Shown: positions 18,047 to 26,702 of the stretch, in pieces
How the letters are laid out: each line of letters opens with the position of its first letter
Position numbering within the stretch: the stretch's first letter is position 1
Source: Candidatus Parepulonipiscium sp. PG-Nuni2H_MBin01
GTDB taxonomy: Bacteria > Bacillota > Clostridia > Lachnospirales > Cellulosilyticaceae
Assembly: GCA_001994995.1 (NCBI GenBank)
Contig: MDJM01000027.1
Location: 1-64,000, forward strand
Direction: 5' to 3'
DNA: 64,000 nt
Position numbers and translations under genes: made by a program
The notes under the pieces: model-generated
Database searches by the model: none
Seen by the model: only the letters and a program-made list of their open reading frames with translations
Told to the model about the DNA's origin: nothing

Positions 18047-18511
18047 TTATTTCCAATTATAGCTACCCATTTTATCCATCTCAAGATTACAAAGCTCATC
18101 CGCGCGATTATTACCCTCATTAGTACTATGACCCTTAACTTTAATAAACTCAATATCTTTAAATTTAGTTTTTAAACTATAGAGCTGTTGCCACAACTCC
18201 TGATTTTTAATCGGTTGCTTCTTAGAATCTTTCCAACCATTACGCCTCCAACCGTTAATCCAACTCGTAATGCCATTAAGCACATACGAACTATCCACAT
18301 GAATTCTCACAGGAATATCATATTTAGTCAAAACTTCAAGAGCGCGAATTACTGCTGTTAACTCCATTTTGTTATTAGTAGTGTTCACATCCCCACCACT
18401 AAGCTCCTTTACAACACCTTTATAAATAAGTACACAACCCCAAGCTCCTATATTAGTTTTACTTTGATTACCTCTACAACCACCATCACAATATATAATA
18501 ATTTCTTCCAC
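18047..18511 (-). CDS. rnhA: Ribonuclease HI
   Basis: A 154-residue RNase H type 1 enzyme that cuts RNA in RNA-DNA hybrids. The catalytic acidic residues are visible: Asp in YCDGGCRGN, Glu in MELTAVIRAL, Asp in HVDSSYVLNG and Asp in NNRADEL. The basic handle region INGWRRNGWKDSKKQPIKN is present, as in E. coli RNase HI. Length is typical. It stands alone between the metallophosphoesterase and a divergent small gene. Confidence 0.95.
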   Translation of the reverse strand: MEEIIIYCDGGCRGNQSKTNIGAWGCVLIYKGVVKELSGGDVNTTNNKMELTAVIRALEVLTKYDIPVRIHVDSSYVLNGITSWINGWRRNGWKDSKKQPIKNQELWQQLYSLKTKFKDIEFIKVKGHSTNEGNNRADELCNLEMDKMGSYNWK

Positions 18512-18645
18512 TACTTTACTTCCTCTCGTTTTTGTTTAATTATACATGCTTTATCAATTGATTAAAAGCTATTTTTAAAATTTAAAGGTTAAAATCCACT
18601 TTTCTTGGCTATACTTTAATAACTCGTTATAGGAAGGTGAGTACC

Positions 18646-19074
18646 ATGCAAAATTATATTATCACTAACAACAAAACATTTATGGCTAATTTGCTAAAAA
18701 GTTCTATATTTGATACGTTTGAAGCCAGAGAGGTTGTTCTACAAACACAAGTTAAACACTTAATTGATGGTTTTAATGGAGTTAATGAATTTATTAAATG
18801 GAACTACCTTCGCCCTACAGTCTATTCATTAATTAGTAAGCAGCACACTCTGTCCTACTTTAAACTAGTTTTATCAATTAGTAAGGTGAATGACCTACAA
18901 CATCAATTTGTTACAGACGATACATGTACTTTTTTCTTAAATATTACTTTTAAGGATAATCAAATTAACTGCACTACAGGCTGTGCTTATAAAACCTTTA
19001 CATTAGATAAGTCGGCCGAACAAAATTGGGATAAATATATAGAGAAGTTATTTATTAGCAATAATTTTATTTAA
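18646..19074 (+). CDS. DUF5721-like small protein
   Basis: A soluble 142-residue protein without signal peptide. Its pattern (KTFMANLL.SSIFDTFEAREVVLQT near the N-terminus, LIDGFN, KWNYLRP, ISKQHTLSYFKLVLSI) resembles the clostridial DUF5721 family as I remember it; function is unknown. The frame is open three codons further upstream to a GTG, but GGAAGG lies 8 bases before the ATG at 18646. It is divergent from rnhA and has no obvious operon partner. Confidence 0.6.
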   Translation: MQNYIITNNKTFMANLLKSSIFDTFEAREVVLQTQVKHLIDGFNGVNEFIKWNYLRPTVYSLISKQHTLSYFKLVLSISKVNDLQHQFVTDDTCTFFLNITFKDNQINCTTGCAYKTFTLDKSAEQNWDKYIEKLFISNNFI

Positions 19075-19275
19075 CAGCTTATCTTACTAGTAAAAGATAT
19101 AGTTTTTTTAAAATCCATGTAATAGTTACGTTTTAAATATAAGGTTACACACATTTTATATAAAGTAGTTATCTTAAATATATGGGCATAGTATATCAAA
19201 ACTAAAGCTAGCACTATTACTAAATTACAAACTTGGCAATTTAATTACAGTTATTTTACAACTCAGTGATTACAC

Positions 19276-19304
19276 TTGATTTTCTATGCACTATCGGTTA
19301 TACT
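19276..19304 (+). promoter_or_regulatory. Promoter before the small secreted protein
   Basis: TTGATT (19276-19281), a 17-base spacer and TATACT (19299-19304), followed about 36 bases later by the ATG at 19341. A good sigma-A match. Confidence 0.65.
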
Positions 19305-19340
19305 AGCTGAGTAACGACACAATTTGAATGGAGTGTTAAT

Positions 19341-19814
19341 ATGAAATCATTAATCTTATTTTCGGCACTGTTAATTACTAATATGTCACTTGTGGTATAT
19401 GCAGCAGATGTGTCGACTGAAGAAGTAACTATTAGCGTTGAGGATGTGGTGCATTTTTCATCTAAAGAAGATGTTACATCTGTCAATTTAAATATAAGCG
19501 AATTGGAAATAGGAAATTTTCAAAGAGGGCAGAAAATATACCTTTCGTTAGAAGGCGCGCAAATAGCAAGTTTCGGCGACATTAGCACAAGCGGCGTACT
19601 TCTTACTTCTAAGATAGATAAGGAAGGAAATATTAGAGAATTAATTTTAGAAATAACCAAATATATAGATAAAGAAGCTATTACTTCTATAGATTTAAAT
19701 TTTGATGTAAAGCCAAATAATACTAGTGCATCAGAAATAATCCTTCATATTGAAAGCCGTGGTTTTGAAGAGAATACCCATATTATTATAGGACAATCGT
19801 CGCTTGGTTCATAA
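19341..19814 (+). CDS. Small secreted protein of unknown function
   Basis: 157 residues beginning with a clear signal peptide (MKSLILFSALLITNMSLVVYA, cleavage after AYA-like VYA). The mature part is about 135 residues, acidic, predicted mostly beta strand, with no cysteines and two similar halves around VTSVNLNISELEIGNF and ITSIDLNFDVKPNN, perhaps a duplicated beta-sandwich motif. It has no LPxTG, SLH or lipobox anchor, so it should be released. GGAGTG lies 6 bases before the ATG and a good promoter precedes it. I do not recognise the family. Confidence 0.65.
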   Translation: MKSLILFSALLITNMSLVVYAADVSTEEVTISVEDVVHFSSKEDVTSVNLNISELEIGNFQRGQKIYLSLEGAQIASFGDISTSGVLLTSKIDKEGNIRELILEITKYIDKEAITSIDLNFDVKPNNTSASEIILHIESRGFEENTHIIIGQSSLGS

Positions 19815-20076
19815 TATATATATTTTTTTATTATTTTTTTAACATATTCTACCAAAAATGTTCATATCTATAGGATAGAATATACTAAATAAATATTTTA
19901 CAATATATGTTTTATCTAATATATGTTTTGCTGAACATACGATTTATCTAAATATCAAATCACAAATATATATTTCCTTAATATAGTCTTAATAATATTT
20001 ACTAACTATATTGCTTTAACAAATATTATTTAATATGTATACAATATCTTTCTCATTTCGAGAGGGGATGTTGGCC

Positions 20077-21825
20077 CTAATCAATCTCTAGGCCAATCAT
20101 CTCCATCAAATATTTTGCATTAGTTTTAGTGGCAATTCCAGTTTTAAGCTTATAGTCAAAATACATTTTTTCATTCTCGAATAAATCGGTGAAGTGGTAA
20201 TTACTTATGCCTTCTTCATCCCCCAAAACACACATTTCTAAATCATGCGTCGTAATTGCACCTATAGCACCGGCGCGTTTTAAAGCGTAAATAACACTTT
20301 TCGCTCCACTTATCCTATCATTTGAGTTTGTCCCTCGAAAAATTTCATCCATCAAAAATAATATTCCTTTATCTTTTGCTTCTAAAATAAGTTGCATACG
20401 AGTAATCTCAGCATGAAACGTAGATGTATTTTGTCCTAGGTTATCGCCAATTCTCATAGACGTATAAATGTCTAATGCACAACATTGCAGTGATTTTGCG
20501 CAAACTGGTGCACCAGCGTATGCCATAACTAAATTGATTCCTATAGTACGTAAAAAGGTAGTTTTACCAGACATATTAGAGCCAGTAATTATAAAAATTT
20601 CGTTTTTTAAACTAAAATCATTTGTAACTCTTTTTTCTTTACATATTAAAGGATGTCCAATATCTTTTGCAATAATTTGTTTAGGCTTATCAATTAACGC
20701 ATAATGTAGTTCTTCTAAGAAACTAAGAGTAGTTAAACTTGCAAGTGCTTCAATTTCTGCGACTAGGTTTAGCGCTTCTTGAATATTAAAGCCAAAGTTA
20801 CGTTGCCATTGTATACACATTTTCGCAATCCAAAAATCCCACATAAATATTCCGTTTAAAGGAATTGCAAACAAAGGTTGTTGACTAAATGTTGCAAGTG
20901 TAGCTATATGTTCAAGTTTAGAAAGTCCTTCTAATATCCCATCTAATTGTTTCTTTTTATTTAATAAATACTCACTTTTAAAGTCAGTTTTATCTAATAG
21001 ACTAAATACTTCAATATAAGGCTCTAGCTGGTAACGTACAGTTCTAAGTATTGATAAATCTACGGGTATAAACAATCTTAAGCCTGCTGCCACTAACGCA
21101 AATGCAAATGCGACTATAATAACTAGGGAGCTGTTTGTTACTTTGCCAATTATAAATAATCCAATTACAATAATAGGAAATGCTGGAGCTAGGATATCTA
21201 TAACGTTAGGAAGAGGAATTTTTTGTGATGCTATATTAATCCATTTGTTAGGGTTTTCTCTAACAGTTTTATTTTGTCTTAAAATTACTTGTAGCTGCTG
21301 CACAAAGTCAATATTATTACTTAGTTCGTTAATTGCCTTTTGTCTATATTCTCTAACAGAAACTGACTGCTCTCTATTTAGTAAGTAGTCGGCTAATTTT
21401 TCACGCCCTAAAAATGTATTAGCCACACTAATTTTTTTATATAATGAAGCTTCTCCTATTATATCTAAATCAAAAGCATATGGATGGGTTGGAGCTGCTA
21501 AGTCAATTCCGCCATCTTCAAAAGCTTGCCAATTATCATATAGCCTGCTAATATATTCGTCATTAATTTTTTGATATAATTTCACTACTGCAATATCTCG
21601 TTTAATTAGTCCATGCCATATAACTAGTGCTAAAAAAGCTAAAACACCAGCTCCAGCCATAACTACGTATATAGTTAATTGTGTATTTATACTTTTGTAT
21701 AGAAAATATATTAATAGTAATCCTATAATCACTCTAAGATGGACAATTTTATTATATACTTTCTGCAACTCTTGTTCCTGGTGCTTACCAGCATCAATGC
21801 GGTTATCAAAATCTTGTTTAGTCAT
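20077..21825 (-). CDS. Membrane-associated MutS-family ATPase
   Basis: A 582-residue protein with the MutS-type ATPase at its C-terminus: Walker A TGSNMSGKTTFLRT near residue 411 and Walker B GILFLMDEIFRGTN near 485, followed by ITTHD. It lacks the mismatch-recognition domain of MutS1 and the Smr domain of MutS2. The N-terminal half has two clusters of hydrophobic segments (about residues 30-72 and 213-247), so it should be embedded in the membrane. Such transmembrane MutS homologues occur in Firmicutes and Bacteroidetes, but their role is unclear. A 16-base palindrome lies 21 bases upstream of its start. It is monocistronic. Confidence 0.85.
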   Translation of the reverse strand: MTKQDFDNRIDAGKHQEQELQKVYNKIVHLRVIIGLLLIYFLYKSINTQLTIYVVMAGAGVLAFLALVIWHGLIKRDIAVVKLYQKINDEYISRLYDNWQAFEDGGIDLAAPTHPYAFDLDIIGEASLYKKISVANTFLGREKLADYLLNREQSVSVREYRQKAINELSNNIDFVQQLQVILRQNKTVRENPNKWINIASQKIPLPNVIDILAPAFPIIVIGLFIIGKVTNSSLVIIVAFAFALVAAGLRLFIPVDLSILRTVRYQLEPYIEVFSLLDKTDFKSEYLLNKKKQLDGILEGLSKLEHIATLATFSQQPLFAIPLNGIFMWDFWIAKMCIQWQRNFGFNIQEALNLVAEIEALASLTTLSFLEELHYALIDKPKQIIAKDIGHPLICKEKRVTNDFSLKNEIFIITGSNMSGKTTFLRTIGINLVMAYAGAPVCAKSLQCCALDIYTSMRIGDNLGQNTSTFHAEITRMQLILEAKDKGILFLMDEIFRGTNSNDRISGAKSVIYALKRAGAIGAITTHDLEMCVLGDEEGISNYHFTDLFENEKMYFDYKLKTGIATKTNAKYLMEMIGLEID

Positions 21826-21846
21826 GTTCTCTCCTTAAATGTAAAA

Positions 21847-21862
21847 TTGGGTATGTACCCAA
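21847..21862. promoter_or_regulatory. Palindrome upstream of MutS-like gene
   Basis: Perfect 7-base arms TTGGGTA and TACCCAA around a TG centre, 21 bases before the ATG of the minus-strand gene. It could be an operator, or a hairpin in the leader. Confidence 0.4.
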
Positions 21863-22039
21863 AAACTCCCGTGTAGGGTAATCTTTATATTAAGTTAAAC
21901 TCCGTAAAATCGTTCCAAAGTTAACTTAAAATCCAAATATATTGTCTAAATTGGTTAATAGTTAGAATTTTTCTTTATAATGTTTATACTACCCAACTTT
22001 CGGCTATAATATAAAAAATATTTGTTGGGAGCGATGTTT

Positions 22040-22633
22040 GTGAACGAAAGCTATAATTTAGACTTATTACCTAAACCTAGAGAGGAATTATTTGACGGTA
22101 GAGTCCAATTTCAAATATTACCTAGACCACGTCACGGCGTTTTAATGTTAGAATTTTATAATATTTTAAGGAGTAAAATACCAGCCCCTTTTAAAGTTTT
22201 TACAGATTGCATAAAGATAGAGAAAAATGATAGTACTATAGTACAACCCGATTTAAGTATAATTGGCGATTTTACTAGATTTAATAGAGCAGGCAATTAT
22301 GCGGGCGCTCCACCACTTGTGGCTGAGATATGGGCACCGGGTAATCGTAGAGATGAACGACGAGAGAAGTTAGCGTTGTATGAATCTATGGGCGTTGCTG
22401 AGTTTTGGAGTATAGATTATAATACAGGTGGGTTTGTTCAGTATTATTTTAAAGATGGTAAGTATGTTATTGGAAAGGATATTATTGTTTATAATCAGCA
22501 GGAATATAGTTCTTTATCTGAACTGGATTTATGCTTAGAAGATTATGATACTTTAGTTAGGTTAAAGAGTTTTCCTAATGTAGAGATTAATTTATTGGAT
22601 TGTTTCGTACCAATGCAAAATTTTATATTTTAA
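22040..22633 (+). CDS. Uma2 family (DUF820) nuclease-fold protein
   Basis: About 197 residues with the Uma2 restriction-endonuclease-like core: VQPDLSIIGD (Pro-Asp of PD-(D/E)xK), then LVAEIWAPGNRRDERREKLALYESMGVAEFWSID, where Glu of AEIW and the Lys of REKL complete the motif. These proteins are multicopy in cyanobacteria and some Firmicutes and have no settled function. The frame opens at TTG 22022, and an ATG lies at 22034. GGGAG is only 2 bases before that ATG but 8 bases before the GTG at 22040, so I prefer GTG. The gene is G-rich on its coding strand, unlike the A/C-rich first gene. Confidence 0.8.
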   Translation: MNESYNLDLLPKPREELFDGRVQFQILPRPRHGVLMLEFYNILRSKIPAPFKVFTDCIKIEKNDSTIVQPDLSIIGDFTRFNRAGNYAGAPPLVAEIWAPGNRRDERREKLALYESMGVAEFWSIDYNTGGFVQYYFKDGKYVIGKDIIVYNQQEYSSLSELDLCLEDYDTLVRLKSFPNVEINLLDCFVPMQNFIF

Positions 22634-22656
22634 AAGGGGCATATGCCCCTTTTTTT
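22632..22656. terminator. Bidirectional terminator
   Basis: Perfect palindrome AAAAGGGGCATATGCCCCTTTT with more T residues, between the convergent Uma2 and aminotransferase genes. Confidence 0.9.
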
Positions 22657-22657
22657 C

Positions 22658-23836
22658 TTACTTATATATCTTAGCCAGTTTAGTAAATGCATCTAAGGAG
22701 TTTATAACTGTTTGGTTACTTACGCAGTAAGAAACTCTAAAATATCCAGGGCAACCGAAGGCGGAGCCTGGTACTAGTAACAGATTAAATTTTTTAGCCT
22801 CCATACAAAACAGTACATCATCACTTATTGGCGCTTTAGGAAATAAATAAAATGCCCCTTGGGGATATACGCAAACAAAGCCTAGGTCGGTTAAATGTTT
22901 ATATAATATATCGCGGTTTAATTTATATAAGCTTATATCGACTTCAACATCTACACATTTTTCAATAACCTTTTGAAATAAAGATGGAGCGTTTACAAAT
23001 CCTAAAATACGATTAGCTACTCTTAAAGCCTGAATCATATCTTCAAAGCTTTCCATATTAGAATTCATACATACGTATCCTATACGCTCGCCAGCTAATG
23101 ATAGCGATTTGCTATATGAATAGGCAATAAACGTATTGTCATAAAACGGCAATACACATGGCACATCCACATTATCATAGACGATCTCTCTATAAGGTTC
23201 ATCGGATATTAAATAAATGGTATTCTGGGCGGACTTTTTGCGCAAAGTTTCGGTTAACTGGGTTAACAGTTGCTCAGTGTACACTACCCCAGTTGGGTTG
23301 TTTGGCGTATTTATAATCACAGCCTTAGTCCGCTCAGTAATAGCACTTTCAAGCATTTGTATGTTTGGCTCAAAAGTTGGATAGTTTGCAGGTATCACAA
23401 CCAATTTAGCCCCAAAGTTAGATACGTAATGTGTATACTCTCCAAAAAACGGAGCGAATACTATTACTTCGTCGGCTGGATTTAAAATACATTTTAAAAT
23501 GATATTTAAGGCACCAGCCGCGCCTACAGTCATAGCTAGGTTATCACTAGCTAAATCTAAATTGTACTTTTCGTTTAGCGAATTAGCAATAACCGCTCTA
23601 GTGGACTCAAAGCCTGAGTTATTCATATATCCATGCACTAATTTAGGTTGTTCGTTAACTAAAATATCATTAATAATAGTAATAATTTCATCTGGTGGAG
23701 CCACATTAGGGTTACCTAGACTAAAGTCATATACGTTTTGTGCACCGTATTTTTCTGTAAGCGCCTTACCTTCTTCAAACATTGCTCTAATTATAGAGCT
23801 TCCTGCTACAAGTTCCTTCATATTTTCTGCTATCAT
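22658..23836 (-). CDS. PLP-dependent aminotransferase, class I/II
   Basis: A fold-type I aminotransferase of 392 residues related to aspartate aminotransferases. Visible are GNPNVAPPDE for substrate binding, NTPNNPTGVVY, SDEPYREIVY, the PLP lysine in YSYSKSLSLAGERIGY and the C-terminal Arg in YFRVSYC. The frame has an ATG three codons further upstream, but it abuts the AAAGG site; the ATG at 23836 is at normal distance. Members of this group act on aspartate, aromatic or branched amino acids; specificity cannot be told from sequence. It follows the PHP gene by about 45 bases and may be co-transcribed with it. Confidence 0.88.
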   Translation of the reverse strand: MIAENMKELVAGSSIIRAMFEEGKALTEKYGAQNVYDFSLGNPNVAPPDEIITIINDILVNEQPKLVHGYMNNSGFESTRAVIANSLNEKYNLDLASDNLAMTVGAAGALNIILKCILNPADEVIVFAPFFGEYTHYVSNFGAKLVVIPANYPTFEPNIQMLESAITERTKAVIINTPNNPTGVVYTEQLLTQLTETLRKKSAQNTIYLISDEPYREIVYDNVDVPCVLPFYDNTFIAYSYSKSLSLAGERIGYVCMNSNMESFEDMIQALRVANRILGFVNAPSLFQKVIEKCVDVEVDISLYKLNRDILYKHLTDLGFVCVYPQGAFYLFPKAPISDDVLFCMEAKKFNLLLVPGSAFGCPGYFRVSYCVSNQTVINSLDAFTKLAKIYK

Positions 23837-23880
23837 AGTATCCATCCTTTTGAACTATTATAAAAGTTCAGGTCTCTACG

Positions 23881-24711
23881 TTAAAGTAATAGACTTTCCA
23901 TAGTTGTAAGTAAAGTTTCTGGCACATAAGTTTTGCCATAACCTTTTCCAATATCTAACCCAGGTTTATTGTCTCCATGAAAATCACTGCCTCCAGAAGG
24001 AAATAAGTTATGCGCTCTACATAGCTCCAGATACTTAGCTTCCTGCTGTGCACTATATTCAGGGTAAATTGACTCAATTCCATCAAGGCCAGCTGCCGCT
24101 AGGTCTGAAATAAACTGCTCAACATTAAGTTTATAAATGTGAGGATGTGCAATAGAAGCAAGTCCTCCAGCTTGGTGAATAACATCAATACATTCGGTAT
24201 AATCTATAAATTCTCTACCAATATACGCAGGTTTACCACGGCCTAAATAGCGATTAAACGCCTCATCCATAGACCCAACGTATCCTTTATCCACTATTAC
24301 TCTAGCTACATTTGCACGGGTAATTATATTATTATCACCAACATTAAGCTCGTCAAAACTAACTTCCATCCCTAGCTCTTTTAAGCGTTCTAACATCATA
24401 ACGTTACGTTCATCACGTACTTTTTTAATTTTAGTTATAGTCTGTTGTAATTTTTGATTTTCTATGTCTAAAAAATACCCAAGTATATGCACCTCAACAT
24501 TGTTGTAACTTGCGCTAAACTCAGTGCCAGCAATTACTCTAAGGCCAACTCTCTCACCCCACTTTTTGCATTCGCTAACACCAGCTGTAGTATCATGGTC
24601 AGTGAGCGCAATAGCCACAAGACCTTTAGCTTTAGCGTAAAAAGCGAGCTCCTTTGGTGTAAAAGTTCCATCAGACATTGTAGAATGTACATGTAAATCA
24701 ACAGGGTACAT
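23881..24711 (-). CDS. PHP domain phosphoesterase
   Basis: A PHP-fold metal hydrolase of 276 residues like the RNase AM / 3',5'-nucleoside bisphosphate phosphatase (YciV/TrpH) group. Metal ligands are visible in DLHVHSTMSDG, ALTDHDT, GTEFSA, IAHPH and GGSDFHGDN. The frame extends one codon to a TTG, but the ATG at 24711 is 8 bases after GGAGG. It likely hydrolyses a small nucleotide or trims RNA ends, from family knowledge. It is first of a two-gene minus-strand unit with the aminotransferase and divergent from the SCIFF gene. Confidence 0.85.
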   Translation of the reverse strand: MYPVDLHVHSTMSDGTFTPKELAFYAKAKGLVAIALTDHDTTAGVSECKKWGERVGLRVIAGTEFSASYNNVEVHILGYFLDIENQKLQQTITKIKKVRDERNVMMLERLKELGMEVSFDELNVGDNNIITRANVARVIVDKGYVGSMDEAFNRYLGRGKPAYIGREFIDYTECIDVIHQAGGLASIAHPHIYKLNVEQFISDLAAAGLDGIESIYPEYSAQQEAKYLELCRAHNLFPSGGSDFHGDNKPGLDIGKGYGKTYVPETLLTTMESLLL

Positions 24712-24863
24712 CAATAACCACCTCCAAATATAAATATATATCTATTGTAACAGGTTATTACTACTATTAAAAGCTATAATTATAAGATAATCATTATATA
24801 AGAAGGTTTTTTAATTTGTGAAAAAATATAATACAAAATTTGTATAAATAATTAATTAGGGCC

Positions 24864-24891
24864 TTGAATGTGGAATTGTATATGTTATAAT
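24864..24891 (+). promoter_or_regulatory. Promoter of the SCIFF-scfB unit
   Basis: TTGAAT (24864-24869), a 16-base spacer and a perfect TATAAT (24886-24891), about 32 bases before the SCIFF ATG. Confidence 0.7.
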
Positions 24892-24922
24892 AAATCGAGC
24901 TTACATTTATAGGAGGCAGCAC

Positions 24923-25054
24923 ATGAAACACATAACAACCCTAAACACAAAAAACTTAACTACTGTAAAAGGTGGATGCGGAGAATGTCAAACCTCTTGC
25001 CAATCTGCATGTAAAACATCTTGTACAGTAGGAAATCAAACTTGCGAACAATAA
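24923..25054 (+). CDS. scfA: SCIFF ranthipeptide precursor (six Cys in forty-five)
   Basis: A 43-residue peptide, too short for most gene finders, with six cysteines (residues 19, 22, 26, 30, 34, 41) after a leader MKHITTLNTKNL and a GG. The Cys spacing and GGCGECQTSCQSACKTSC core match the SCIFF family, found almost universally in Clostridia. In studied members the maturase makes a Cys-Thr thioether link in the core. AGGAGG lies 6 bases before the ATG. It is followed by a strong terminator and then its maturase gene. The biological role of SCIFF is still unknown. Confidence 0.95.
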   Translation: MKHITTLNTKNLTTVKGGCGECQTSCQSACKTSCTVGNQTCEQ

Positions 25055-25060
25055 GTTTTT

Positions 25061-25090
25061 AAGCTAGTAGTCGTAACTACTAGCTTTTTT
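25061..25090 (+). terminator. Intra-operon terminator between SCIFF and scfB
   Basis: A perfect 11-base-pair hairpin AAGCTAGTAGT-cgta-ACTACTAGCTT followed by T residues. It lies between precursor and maturase, so most transcripts should end here and the precursor would be made in excess over the enzyme. Confidence 0.9.
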
Positions 25091-25122
25091 TAGCATCTTT
25101 AAGTTATTTATTGGAGGAACAT

Positions 25123-26553
25123 ATGATTCACAAATTTCAGTTTGAAAACTCAAACATTATAATGGACATTCACAGTGGTGCAGTTCATGTAGTAGACGAT
25201 ATAGCGTATACTATAGTAGAAGATGCACTTAATTTATCTACTGAGCAGGTTGTTCAGAAGTATCAATATCAGTTTGATGATAGGCAGCTAAAAGAAACTA
25301 TTGAGGAGCTTTTGCAGCTGCAACAACAGCAGATATTAAATACGCCGGATATATATCAAGATTTTGTACCTGCTTTGACTAATCGTAGCCCAGTTGTTAA
25401 AGCTATGTGTTTACATGTAGCTCATGATTGTAATTTAGCTTGCAAATACTGTTTTGCTAGTGAAGGTGAATATCATGGCGAGCGCGGACTTATGAGTATT
25501 GATGTTGCAAAGGCAGCTGTGGATTTCCTTATTAAAGGTTCGGCGGGGCGTAGGAATATTGAGATTGACTTTTTTGGCGGAGAGCCACTTATGAATTTCG
25601 ATGTGGTTAAGCAAGTTGTAGAGTATGCGCGCAGTAAGGAAGATGAGCATAATAAAAATTTTAGGTTTACTATGACTACTAATGGTGTTTTGCTTAATGA
25701 TGAGATAATGGAGTTTTTAAATGAGCATATGCACAACGTGGTTTTAAGTTTGGATGGTCGTCGTGATGTTAACGATTGGATGCGTCCAACTAGGAATGGT
25801 AAGAGTAGTTATGATATTATTATGCCTAAGTTTAGAAAGCTAGTTGATAGCCGAAATGGTAAGCAATATTATATTAGAGGGACGTTTACACGAAATAATT
25901 TAGATTTTTCTAATGATGTACTGCATATAGCAGATGCAGGGTTTAATGAAATATCAGTAGAGCCTGTGGTGGCCCCTTCAGATGTGGATTATGCATTACA
26001 AGAAACTGACATTGAGAAGTTGTGCGAAGAGTATGAGACTTTGGCTAAGGAAATGTTGTCGCGACATAAGCTTTGTGGGAAAAGCTTTAACTTTTTCCAC
26101 TTTATGATAGACCTTAGTGGTGGGCCTTGTGTGCACAAGAGACTGGCAGGCTGTGGGTCGGGTACTGAGTATTTAGCGGTAACTCCAGAAGGGGATTTAT
26201 TCCCATGTCATCAGTTTGTTGGGCTAGACGAGTTTAAGATGGGTGATGTTTGGCACGGTGTTACTAATTTTGAAAAGCGTAATGAGTTTGCACAGTGCAA
26301 TGTGTATTCTAAAGAAGATTGCACTAGCTGTTGGGCAAAACTTCATTGTAGTGGTGGCTGTGCAGCTAATTCATATAACTTTAATGGTACTTTAAATGGA
26401 ACTTATCGCATTGGTTGTGAGCTGCAAAAGAAACGACTTGAATGTGCGATTGGATTAAAAGCCGAAATTAGTTTAGAAGTACCAGATATATCTACTGAAG
26501 TTAGAGACTTAAGCATTGAAGTGGCTTCGATTGAAACCATAGAAACTGCTTAA
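25123..26553 (+). CDS. scfB: SCIFF radical SAM maturase
   Basis: A 476-residue radical SAM peptide maturase. Residues 1-90 fit a RiPP precursor recognition element; the 4Fe-4S/SAM cluster cysteines are in CNLACKYC (103, 107, 110). The C-terminal SPASM/twitch part is rich in Cys (GCGSGTEYLAVTPEGDLFPC, CTSCWAKLHCSGGC, GCELQKKRLEC) for two auxiliary clusters. By homology it installs thioether links in the SCIFF peptide. The frame opens at a TTG four codons upstream, but GGAGG is 5 bases before the ATG at 25123. An unusual tail of about 25 residues with repeated S-(L/I/T)-E-V motifs ends the protein. Confidence 0.95.
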   Translation: MIHKFQFENSNIIMDIHSGAVHVVDDIAYTIVEDALNLSTEQVVQKYQYQFDDRQLKETIEELLQLQQQQILNTPDIYQDFVPALTNRSPVVKAMCLHVAHDCNLACKYCFASEGEYHGERGLMSIDVAKAAVDFLIKGSAGRRNIEIDFFGGEPLMNFDVVKQVVEYARSKEDEHNKNFRFTMTTNGVLLNDEIMEFLNEHMHNVVLSLDGRRDVNDWMRPTRNGKSSYDIIMPKFRKLVDSRNGKQYYIRGTFTRNNLDFSNDVLHIADAGFNEISVEPVVAPSDVDYALQETDIEKLCEEYETLAKEMLSRHKLCGKSFNFFHFMIDLSGGPCVHKRLAGCGSGTEYLAVTPEGDLFPCHQFVGLDEFKMGDVWHGVTNFEKRNEFAQCNVYSKEDCTSCWAKLHCSGGCAANSYNFNGTLNGTYRIGCELQKKRLECAIGLKAEISLEVPDISTEVRDLSIEVASIETIETA

Positions 26554-26613
26554 AATTTCATGTTTAAACTTATCTAAGAATGGTTATTCTAGGTATTATT
26601 AAGCGTGGAGAAA

Positions 26614-26648
26614 AGCATTGCACCAATCCGTGCGGTGCTATTTTTTTT
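26614..26648 (+). terminator. Terminator after scfB
   Basis: AGCATTGCAC pairs with GTGCGGTGCT (two T-G pairs) over a 6-base loop, followed by eight T residues. Confidence 0.85.
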
Positions 26649-26702
26649 GGAGGTGAGCACGGGCGCTAAATGGAGATGGTAAAAATTTTATTTTGGAGGT
26701 GA

